From assembly GCA_964020975.1 (NCBI GenBank), contig OZ026624.1, positions 27,810,056 to 27,874,055 of the forward strand: 64,000 bases of DNA, written 5' to 3'. Source of the DNA: Hermodice carunculata. Its lineage: Eukaryota; Annelida; Polychaeta; Eunicida; Amphinomidae. Numbering within the stretch: position 1 is the first letter of the stretch; the number at the start of each line of letters is the position of its first letter. Below the pieces are notes generated by a model. That model did not search any database and was not told the origin of the DNA. It saw nothing but the letters and a program-made list of their open reading frames with translations. A program made the position numbers and the translations under genes. Shown here in pieces: positions 13,401 through 25,400 of the stretch.

Positions 13401-16400
13401 CTAATTTTTTCCCAAACCATAATACATCCCTCCATTACTGGTTAGGTTTTCTTTTTCTTTCATATGACGATCAAGTCAGGCATATCTGTAGTTGGTGCCT
13501 TCAGTAATATGCTGTCATATCTGCTACAATTTTCAAGCACAAATATAGCAGTATAATGGTGAGGCAGGGGGGTTGTTTGCAGAAACAATAACGTACTAAC
13601 AGCCCAGAGAATGCCCCTGTACACAAGGATGCAAAAATTCTAGTCAGGGTTTTTGTGTCCATGCATAAGTGCCCTGTATCATATCATTTATTCAGTTTTA
13701 AGCAAATAAAACAAGGCAAGACTGAGTGCGGTAGCCCGCTATTCCCATAGATTGCCAAATTGTAGTTGACCGGTTTTGTTGCTGATGTACATCGTCAGGA
13801 CTGAGCTAACAGACACTTGCACGTCCTAAATACACTGGGCGTCAACATGTATGTGGCTAACGTTGCATGTTGCATAATGTCACAAATGTCAAAGTAGGGG
13901 GCTATGCGTACTCAAAATTGACTTAAATGCATGGCCAGGCCCATACAGTAGGGTGTGCTTGTTAGTGACGGGCGGATTGCATAAGCTGACCCTGGACATT
14001 AATGTGACCTCTTGTCAGCTCTTTCATTTAAATAAAGATGATCAGTGTCAATTGACACCGGGGGGGGGGGGGGGGGGAATCTGTGATTGTTAGCTGTATG
14101 AAACCTCTAGTTTCTTAAAATGTGATTTGATTTGTTTGATGTTATTTGGACAGGTGAACAGGAGCAAAGTGTTTTCAGCATATTACTGAACAAGGAGTTC
14201 ATCTGCCCATATCATTGAGGCCAAATGGTTCTGTGGTGCATTTATTCAGTTTGTTTTTTTGTTTGTTTGTTTGTTTGTTTTTTTTTTTTGCACAGTTTAT
14301 ATATCAAACCTGCATTACCACTGCCCTATGTAGTGCTAGCAATGTAAAAATACAATGTTTTATGATATGTGTCACAATGTCATGCTGAAAGTATGCTGTG
14401 TGATACAATGCACAACCATTCCTATTTCAGTCATAACAAAAAGAAAAAAAAAACACGGAAAATCTGTGGTATTGTCAGCAAACCAAATTTGATCATTATC
14501 GAAAATGAAAAGTAAGTTTAAAATATTGTGATTTGTTACCAGGTTTCATTAATAGCTATTTTCAATCATTGGCTTAAATTGCTTTTTATACTTTTTTGAG
14601 GGATGCATCCTTTTCGAATTACACACATGCTTTTAATAACAAACATTTTGGTGCAACCCTGTACAGTGTATGTACACCTATATGCATAATGTGTACATGT
14701 ACATCACACGACTTCCTTATTTCAACACAGGTTTCAGATTGTGTATTGTGTTGTCAATGGCATAAGTTGTCCTGCTTTGCAGACCATAATGGATGACTCC
14801 ATAAGAATGGCCGGACGTAGTGCCATGGACAATGTAGAAATGGCCTACGCACGACAGGTGTATGTATACAATGACCAGGTCATACAAGGTGGAGTCACTC
14901 CAAGCCTGGTGGATCTTTTTACAGAGGTGGCCACTAAGCTGGATGACAAGGTCAGTGTGTCAGCACTACAGTATATTACTTTGGGGGGGGGGGGCAGTAT
15001 GTATATTGTGTATGGCATATCCTGTTGTGCGTGGTATCAGATTGAAAAATGCACTTGATACTTGCAGTTATTTTGGCTGCTTAGTCCTGATTGCCCATAA
15101 GATGTCAACCTTTTGGCAATTAAAGAAAAAAATGTACTGGAACTCATTTGGCATATCAGGTAGGGATCATATTGCAAAGGTGCTGCTGGGACAAACAATA
15201 TTAATATTTGAATGAATTCACAAATATGCACCGTATTAACTTCATTGTGCATGTACATGCATACTATATGTATGCACATAGCAGTATTTATTTTTGCCAA
15301 TATGATCAGCTTTTGTTTCTGTGAATTACTACCAGAAAATCAAATGTTCAAGTTATTCAGAACTTTCAGATGCGAATTGAAGGGTGAGTAAAATTCTACT
15401 CTGTTCACTTAAACATGCGAAATGGTTTTATAAAGGTCAGCATTCTTGTTTGTTGCGTGTAATGTGTTCCATTATAATGCCATTACTTGTTTAAGGTCAC
15501 AGTGAGGACCGTCTTTGCAAATGAACAATGACAAATCTTAGCATTATTTCACAGAACATTGAGGAAGTGTGGAGCATGGTACACTACATGAGTGAGGTGC
15601 CTCTGGTTCCGGCCAACACAGTCGCCAAGGCGCGCTCTGAACCTCGTATGCAGAGAGCTTTTGTAGAACAGGCCAGGACGTATTTGGAACAGAGGTTTGT
15701 TAACTCTTTCCTGATCACAGTAAGGCTGCATTAACTCAATGCATACTATGGTGACAGGCCTTGGTCAGTGGTTCTGGCACTGCCTAGCAAGTCATGCTGC
15801 AGTTGCCCTTGCGGCAGCTGCAGCATGACTTGCCAGGCAGTGTCAGAACCAGTGACTTAAGACCATAGGCATGTTGGTACTGGAATGAAAGCTCTATTCA
15901 TGAAGAATTTAAATATGCAATTGTTGTCTTAAATCCAGGTAAGGTATTGACTGGGATGTGCCCTTACAGTAGGTCTTCTCTATAATTCTGAGTATAAAAT
16001 GTAGTCTATTCCCATGAATTAAAAATGTAGTCTATTGCCGTGAATATTTGAGTAAAAATAATGAAGCAAATGCTTATGGGCAGTTTGAGAAAGTATGTTT
16101 CATGTTTGTCTTTTGATAGGAACAAGTGAATGATACACACCCTTAAGAGAAAGACTACAAGAAATTTGAGAATCTATTGAAAGAATAAAAATCTCTTGCA
16201 ATGATGATTGTTGTATAAAACTGATGGAGAGTGGAAAAGTGGTTATGTGCAAAATTTCTTAATATATCTTTAAAACTGATATGAGCTTAGACTAGGCTGA
16301 ATGGCTGTTCAGTCTAGAGGCTAAGAGTGTGACCCACTTTGATGATTAGTTATCTCCTTAGGGAGGGTTAGGATGTATATGCCTTAAGTTGAAAATCAAT

Positions 16401-19400
16401 TCAGGCAGCTATGTCCCGAAAATTTATCTCAGGTAGAGAAGAGTGGCAGGTGAACTAGATTGTAGGGTGACAGGAAATTAAATATGTAACAAACTCTGTC
16501 AGTTGTGGTTCTGTATTGGTCCATGTACATAAAATGTCATCTATAAACATATACCAAACTATGGATGAAAGAAGGTGTTTCAACACAGTGGTGTCTTCCA
16601 ATTCTGCTACAAGTAAGCTGGCAAAAGATTGGGCTACTTTTGTACCCATTGCAGTGCCACTTATTTGTAAGTAGTGACCACCATTGAACTCAAAATTGTT
16701 ATAGGTGACGACTAATCTTAATAGATTAATCAGTTCAAAAGTGTTCGGTTTGAACGTACATGTGGTCTTTTTCATGCAGTGATGCTCAGGCTGCACTGTG
16801 CAGACCTTCATCAATCAGTATATTTGTATAATAAAACAACTGCTCATCTAAAGTTACCAGAATAGCATTTTCTGGTAAGGGTGAAAAACCATCAATTTTT
16901 TATATGAAGTTTGTCATGTCTGTGATGTAATTAGAAGACTAGGCAAGTGTTGATAAGAACAGATACACGGTGTGCCATATAAGCCTGACGCGTTTCGTCC
17001 TTCACTGGACTCATCAGAGGCTAATGAGTAATGATTGACCACAAGTTGAGCATAACTCTAGTCTTATGCCCAGCAGTACAGAGAGTTGAAATCTTTCAAC
17101 TCCACAGTCAAGTGGTTCAATCAAAACTGAATGCTACGTTGTGTGTATGGCCTTTATATAGGGCCGTGTAACATTGCTAGGGGAAATCTAGACGTTACGT
17201 TGTATTGTGAGGTCATCAATTATGGGTCGGCACGTTTAGCCTTACTGGACAGTAGGACTGGGTTGTGCCAGTCATCACAGGTGACTGTGTTGGCATGTGG
17301 TTTGATGACAGGTCATATTCACTGGTTAATACGTGGGATTACACAGGGGTTTTCTTCTCTGTGAGGTTCCATGGGAGAAGACCATCCAAAAAGAAAAAAT
17401 GTCTGATGTAGCTAGGAATTTTCTTAACCAGTGGTTTTAAAAGAAAGGAATCAACATAAACTGAGATTCTTTCTGTTGAGCATTCACTTGCACTGAGTAT
17501 GCACTGTGCTGGGGATGAGACGACTTTTATGGATTTTGGGTTGGAAACAAATACTTGGTTCTATGTAATCACTAGTGTTTTGCATTACAATAGCTGAGCA
17601 TTTGTCTGCCTCTTTAATCACTATTTGTTTATTTGCCTTAAGCTCTGTGAAAACTAGTCTTTCATCTCCACTGAGATTGTCTGACCTTTGGATTGTTGGT
17701 TGAAATTTTGCCAATTCATGTTTAACTGATTTACAAAATGCTCCTAGGTTTGGGTCTGCTAGTTCAGCCACAGTGGGCTTGAAATTGCTTGGGATTTTGA
17801 AAACAGAAGAATCAGTATTTGGATCTACATCCGAACGTAACATATCTGTGACTGGGGGATTCTGGTTCTCCCTAAGGTTTTAGAAGAAATTTTTTGAACT
17901 TTTCAAACTTCTGGAAAATTCCTCTATAAGTCACTAGGTATCTCTTCCATACCTGGTTCCCTTGGAATGTGGCAAGAAGTTAGTTCCTCTTGGAGAACTT
18001 TTTCTGTGACACAGAGATACTATAGTCTAAAAGATGTACAGTAGTCCCTCCTTTGAGAGACTGCCCCTAGTGCTACTCAAAAGGCAGTCACATAAAGCAG
18101 GTGGTACCTCAAAGGAGGTATGAATAACATGAAAAGTACTACAGAGACACCTGACAAATGTAGTCTCTCCTAGGAGGTGGTCTCCCAACAGAGTAGTCTT
18201 TCAAAGGAGGAACTATTGTACTGTGTTGCTCTGTTCAGTGGTTGTGAAATCCTTGTCAGCAGGGAAGATGATACTTCCACTTGGTTTTGGTTCAGTGTCA
18301 AGCCCGTAGGTTTAGTCCCTCTCTGATGTTGAGATGATCTTGGTCGTGGTCTTAGCAGTGGAGAGCCACTGTGTTGTCTCAATTGAAAGAAGCAAGGCTC
18401 TCCCATTTCTGTCTTCTATTGTTTGTTGGTTGTTGTGATAATTTTCTTACATTTGGCTGGGGTCACAGAAGAGTTGACTCTGTGGCTCTTCTGAAGCCAT
18501 AGAAAGGTGATGAAGATCAGCCTTAGTGTCACCTTGCTTTTTTTCTTAATCTTTAAATGAATACATGGACATTTTGACTCTACTCTCCCCCCCGAAAAAA
18601 AAATAAGATATCGTTTCATTATACTCTGAAAATTATATCACTTGAAAGATTTATGTGATCAATTTGTATATTCTAGTCAATCAAAGAAAATTATTGTGAT
18701 ACGGTAACTTGTGATCATCATTTATTGATGGTTGATACTTTGTAGCTATGTGAAGTACATCACCACTACCATATATGGCAATCTGCAGAAGGCACAGTTA
18801 GGCGGAGTTCCCAGCACATATCATTTGGTTCGCAGTTTCCTCAATGTTCATTTACCTCCTTCCACCCCTGGATTAGAAGTAAGTACAAACCACTTTATGA
18901 TGACTCATTGCAGAGAGAAAGAAAAAGGGTTGAATTTTGTCAGTGTGAAATTCAAAACTCAGTTTAACAGGGTCTTTCCTCTTTCAATGCATCATTGAAA
19001 TTTAGTGCTTGCCTTAGATCATAAACTTTCAACATTATAGTGCAAAATATATGACAAATATGAATTAACCCCTTCCTGGTTGTATTACAGTGGTCCCTAT
19101 CTAGAGAGACCACCCCTAGGGAAGGTCAAAGTATGGTCTCTCAAAACAGGTGGTCTTTTGTTAGAGGTATAATAACATGGAAAAGATAACACAGTGTTCT
19201 GAGAGAGCAGTCTTAAAAAGATATGCGGTCTCTCATTGGAGGGGTCTCTTAAGACAGGTACCACTGTAATTCTAATTCAATGGTTTCTGAGGTGTTGGTC
19301 GGGCACAACCAATGCCAAAGAAAGCTGTTGACCTGGAGCATACTAATGTCAGAAGTGGTTCCTTCATAGTTTGCTTGTGACAAGGCCTGTATTCAATATT

Positions 19401-22400
19401 TTCATTGAACCTTTATGTTGCTGAACAGTGACTTTATGTTTATTGTTTCCTTGGTCTTTGAGCTTATGTTTATTTAATTTATTTTGTGTACAGGATGGCC
19501 TGGCAGATGGACACCCGACTTGGGCCATGATCTATTACTGTATGCGTTGTGGTGACCTACAGGCTGCATTACAGGTGGTGGAAAAACAGTAAGTCCTCAT
19601 CATGGCAGTGCTGGTGGGGAGCAGTTGTACAGTAGGCAGCTGAATTATACACGCCTCTTTCCTCCCAATAAAGGCCCAGCTCAAGTAATCCTCCCTCCCC
19701 CCCAACCTCCTTGGACATGTGCATGTACAGTGGTCTCTCCTTTGAAAGACCACTCCGTTGGGAGACCACCTTCCTTTGAAAGACCACAATTGTTAGGTCT
19801 TTCTTCAGTACTTTTTGTTATTTATACCTCCTTTGAGAGACCACCTGCTTTATGTGACCACCTTTTGGGTGGTACTAGGGGCGGTCTCTCAAAGAAGGAA
19901 TTACAGTACATGTATTTTCTTCACTGGACCTGCCATGTGCTTTATACACATGTGTTTACTAATAACATTCTAATCAACCTACTTAGCCATCTGGCATAGT
20001 CCAAACCTGGTGATAAGCATTCTCTATAAAGTACCCCAAGAATACCTTACTGCATCTTACTTTCATATTGCCAAGTATTTGACTTTCCCTTCCCATCCTG
20101 ATACATAACAAGCATGTCTTGCTACTTTTCAACAAATTGTATTACCTCTAGCCATGTGGTAAGCACATCTTACTCCCTCTTACCGCTTTCTACTTGTCCA
20201 GCATGGAAAAGCATTTTGCATAATATCCCCAATTTTTAACGAATGCAGCTTTTTTAATTGAGGTTCTGTGCGAGTGTGGAAATTAGCCAAACAAATCAGA
20301 CTGATAGCTTGTTTTTGAAGTATGACGATATGATCCAAATAATATCCCCAGGCTAGAATACAATACTTAACATGAGGAAGAAAGAGAGGACTGAAGAGGA
20401 AGTTAGACCTTTTTTTGCACTCAAACTTTCCATTAAGACATTTCCTGGGCTCTTAGTGCTTGCTTTGCATTCAGAATGTAGAACACACAAAACATAAGGA
20501 GCCAACGCACATTTCCAGTTAGGTAAGTGTTTTGTCATATGTGCAGGGAACCTACCCTTGTTGCAGGGTTGGGTATACAGCACACTTAGGGCATACAGAA
20601 GACATGGGGTGTGTCAAGTTTGTGATTAAGCATACACAGTGTTGCCAACCCTAGAGTGCTGTAAATCAGCAACATTTAGTGAGGGAGCGAAGCGACCAAG
20701 CTGGGGTGGGTGGGTGCGGAAGGGGCAGGGCCCCCATCCCGCCAAAGGCAAATTTTTTGAAAATGTAACTGAAATGGAGCCATTTGGTACATTATTGTTT
20801 AAGTTTTGCAGGTTTGTTTTAAGGTTAAAACTTTGCCATTTCTTGTGCAGAATCTGAAAATCATACCATAATATAAAATAAATTTTTCCTTCATATAATT
20901 TTTTTAATTTTAGAGAGACAGCAAAGTTAACAAATTATCAATAATAATTACTTGATATGATCTTATTGTATATAGCTAAGACGTGATATCCATCATCTCA
21001 ATTATATGCTAAATTATAATTTTTTCCCGTAGCATCTTTTGTAAAATCCGCAAGGTTTTGTTCTTGATCCGTGTGACGTAAGCTCACTGTGTAGAAGCCT
21101 GATATTCTGTACAACTTACAGGAATTCCGTAAGAGTTGGCAACACTGCATACAACAGACATGTAAGGTTTATGCACAGGAATTGACACTGACAAAAGGGT
21201 CGATATGTGTGTTAGTATGCGTCCGCAATGCAAGGCCAGTCAACATTTCTGATATAGTGGCCTGCCTCTTATAAAGCCACCCAAAATGCAGGTCAAAAGT
21301 GGCTTTGTAAGAGGGAAACAAGATGATGGAAATACCACACTTTGTGCATAAGAATGATGGTCTTTTAAGAGGGCTGGCCTCTGTGAGAGGGACCTACACT
21401 GGAGGGGGACCACTGTGTCATCTTTGGTCATGAGCATAAACTTCCATTATAGCAGGAAAGTTACCAAGTCCAGCCCACACATAACTGCTAAGAATTGATC
21501 ATGTTAGTGTTGTGGAACAATTTCCACTCTGTCAGCAACTTTGATGCTACAATGTACTTTGCCTCTGTCACAGCTGCAGGTAAAACTCCAATTTAGGGTC
21601 ACATGTCCATTGTAAAGGAAGAGTGCGTATGATAAGGGCAACAGTCCTTCCTTGGCCAAAATTTTCACACGGCAGGCATATAATTAAATCTGTAGTGTCC
21701 TGGAATAGCCAAGTTCATTGCGTTGTACTTCCATTCTGCAAGAAAAGGAAATGATTTTTAAAAATGGGATGATAGGCCTAGAGGGCAGGAAGTTTCCATG
21801 TCAACTTGACACTGTTCTCAATGGTTGTTTGTATATGGATTCTTGTTTCTCATTGGATGAGGATATCTTAGCCAGCTTGACCAAAATTTTTGTGCCAATA
21901 TTTGGGGAATCTTTAGGTGGAATTGTACCTCTAAAATGGAGTTTTACCCAGCTGCATGTACAAGTTTATTTTTCTATGATGGAATTGCTTGTATTAAACG
22001 TTCACAGTGTTACCATTAAATTATACACATATTTCTGCATAATGTAAAGGTTTCATTTAAATGCTAAGATGCAAACAAAAGAATGAGTCTTGTTTTAAAG
22101 TAAAAATTCATGTAAACAGCATTTACCTTAAAGGTGATGTAGTTGCTACTGTGTAACTTAATGTCATTTTGACAAATGGATTTAAAAATATTGCATGTAA
22201 TAACATTCAGTCAGTCTGAATCTTACTGCTTTTGCAGGAAAAACTTAGGAGAGTTTCCAACATATTTACAAGAATATGTAAGCAGTAGAGACAGCAGGTA
22301 AGTAAACACACAGAGTTGCTTTCCGTTATCCATTTCAGCATAGACTAAATTCATAACCTACATTACTTTACTGATGTCAGGAGGACAGAAAATAATGCTA

Positions 22401-25400
22401 AGTTGTAGGATGAGGTAGTTGCCTTTTATTCAAATTGGGCAAAAGTTTCAACTGTGTATGTCCATTTTATGCAGATGCTGCTTCATAAGCCAAAGTGGGG
22501 GTATTCATAGGACCTTTTTTTAAAAATGGTTTTACGTGTATTCTGAGTTTCATGTTATCACTAACACCAGCTACATATTTGTATTGTGTTCGTATTTAAA
22601 TTCTGTTCCATCTTGTCTCTTGCAGGTTAAGTCACAACAGTGAAACAAAGTTTAAATTACAGTACAGGCGGTCAATACGAAACAGTACAGACCCATACAA
22701 GAGGTACGTTCCATTAAAGATAGTCAATACTCAAAAACATAATTATACAAACCCTGGAACCCATGGAAAAATTAGTTACATTGCAGAGAATCAAGTGCAT
22801 AATGAATATGCAGACATCAAGCTCTGTTGCTTTGTTGCAGTATGGAGCTACATTTTGGTGATAAAATGTGATTTTTACCCCTCGGCCTTTAGGCCGGACG
22901 GGTATTGTCGTCACCTATGCGTCCGCTCATCGCATTGGTGTCGGAAGATGAGTGTTGATGTTTTGGTAACTCTGGAATCTCTTTGCTGTCATTGTTGGAT
23001 TTGATATTTATGAATATGGGTCATGTTTTTGTACATAAGTGTATCATACTAGAGACGTCCGATTCCAAGACACTCACAGATTATATTAATCTAGAGATTT
23101 AGGTAGGGCTAACATAGAAGTGGTGGTACGGCGATAGTTGGTATACCATAAAGTTAAACCCACCTATAGATTTTCTCTTGTCTGTCTACAGTCAGCAACC
23201 ATCATTCTTGTTGGCTCCTCCGGTTTCATCACTTGGGCGTAGAGCTGACTATAGTCAATGACCTTAAACAGTCACTTCACGATCGTTAGTATACTAGAAT
23301 CTTTAAAAATACTCACTTTACAGAGACCAAATTTTTATCACAGGGGGCATTGAGGTACTTCAGGTTCTTATCGAAAAGTAGGTCACTAGATCTCATATTT
23401 AGGTCACAGTTCTACATTAAAGAGAAAAAAAAAACGCATTAACACAAAATCTGAAAAAATCTTATATGTAGCTTCATCAATAATTTATGACACTTGGTCC
23501 TGAGGATGCCTTAAGCAAATAAGATAGAAAAAAATCCCTGCAGCACTTTTTAAGCCACATAAGTATTCTTTATTTGTATGAATAAAAAAAGGTCAAAATT
23601 TGAATGAACTTGTGACATTGTTATGTTTTGAACTGTCACATTAGACTGGTATAACTGTGACTATTGCACATCTGAATATGCACTAGAAAATTAATCTTTA
23701 TTGAACATGAAATGAAATATGTCCGTATGATACAGATAATATATAAACTACAACTTGAAATTAATTATCAGAAATTACAGAGATGCACAACAGTTATGCA
23801 GATTCATAATTACACAAACACAATCTCCTTATCAAATGCAGGTAGCAAAGCAGTGATCCAAGTAAAGCGCCTTTTCAATGACGTGGCTGTTGCCGTTCTC
23901 AGCATTTCTCCTCACAATACAAGAAATTGTTTTGGTGTGCTGCAAAACACAAGACCTTTGTCTGCTGTGGTGGGTTTAATTTGAAATCAAATGCCTGTTG
24001 TGTTGCAGGGCTGTGTACTGTCTGATAGGTCGCTGTGATCCCAAGGACGATCACTCTGAGATTGCTGACAAGATTGATGATTACCTATGGATGAAGTTAG
24101 CGCAGATTACCTTTCAGCCCTCCTCCACGGAGTCCACAGACAGACTTTCCCTCACACAACTGCAGACAATGATGTTAGAAGAGTATGGTGTGTGCACCCT
24201 TAGCATTTGATCCTTGGAATACAATGCTCTGAGAAATGAAACTTTTCTCTTAATTCTAATATGTGGCAAACTTCGTGACAAATTCTTTTAATATGGGATA
24301 GTGGAAATGCACCATTTAATGTTAACCTTCTGAAAGCATAAATTGAATAAACTATTTATTTTTGTTTTCTTCCAGGGGATCCAAGGTGTTAAAATTTATA
24401 AAGAATGGTTAAAAATAGCAGTACATGTATAATGTGAAACTAGTATAGTATTCTTTGTGACTTTGTTATATGGTGTAATAAGAGTTGGAAATATTTATTA
24501 AGAATTATCATACTCTTAATGCATCATTATAATTTTATGTCATATAATGAAGGATTACTGTTACAGTACTGTATATTTTCTTAATCATAGATAAACTTTG
24601 TCAATGCACATTCACCTGTAAATTTTTGAAAATGCAATTTGAGGGTATCTTTCATGTCTTTGCAGGAGAAACCCACTTCAATGCATACCAACGACCATTC
24701 CTGTATTTTCAAGTGTTGTTACTGACAGCTCAATTTGAGGCTGCAGTAGAGTTCTTATCGCGTATGGACAAACTGCGGTGTCATGCGGTCCATATTGCTT
24801 TGGTGCTATACGAGATGAAACTCTTGTTGATTCCACATAACCTACAGACACAGCTGTGTGAGTGGTGGTTTCTTTGTTGTAAAAGATGACCAACATTAAC
24901 CATTTCAAAGCTAAAGAAAAAAAAAAATTGCACCCACCTGAATTATCATTATAATGCATTCAGATTCTTAGAACCAGCATGCCTGTATTTCCAGAGAGAA
25001 AAAAAGAATGGTTCGTGTTAGTAACTTTCCTTTGTGTGCTTTCAGTACAATGCATCCATCGCATGCAAAGGAAATTTAACCCTTTCCCCTTTAAACCGGC
25101 CAAAACCAGCTGGTGGTCAAATGTCGTCTGCTTCAATATTTTCAGCTAATTTCAACAGTAATGAAAAACAGTTTTGACTCATAATTGTAGATGAACCCCA
25201 TCAAGATCACTTGCCCCAGGTCAACAACTTTCCTTGGCATGAGTTGGGCACTTAGTGCCCAACTCATGCCAAGGAAAGTTGTTGTACATGTATGAGTGAA
25301 CAGTTAGCACTGAAAGAGTTCAAAAATTTAACATGCTGATTGGAAAGTATTGTGGTCTCAGTGAATGCCATCATATTCCATGTATGTTGTTCAAAAAGAA

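Larger units (their letters stand above)
16440..18030 (-). mobile_element. Penelope-like element (PLE), decayed, carrying a nested insert
   Basis: Read on the minus strand, the higher part (about 17400-18000) encodes the N-terminal region typical of PLE proteins ([39 protein letters not shown]). The lower part (about 16455-16930) encodes the reverse transcriptase core: [19 protein letters not shown], the diagnostic GTAMGTKVA motif and the catalytic FIDDIL box. Between these two parts, which abut in an intact family member, lies a ~464 bp ribozyme-bearing insert (16935-17398). I saw no GIY-YIG endonuclease downstream, so the copy is 3'-truncated or that part is unrecognisable. The reading frame is broken in several places, so it is an inactive fossil. 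PLEs are eukaryotic retroelements outside the LTR and LINE groups. Confidence 0.85.
15695..18745 (+). other. NUP93 intron 6 (3.05 kb), rich in mobile elements
   Basis: Contains, in order, a TTAA-ended palindromic MITE (15731-15932), a minus-strand Penelope-like element (about 16440-18030) that is itself split by a ribozyme-bearing insert, and a CAGTRGTC-family MITE (18037-18220). Confidence 0.85.
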
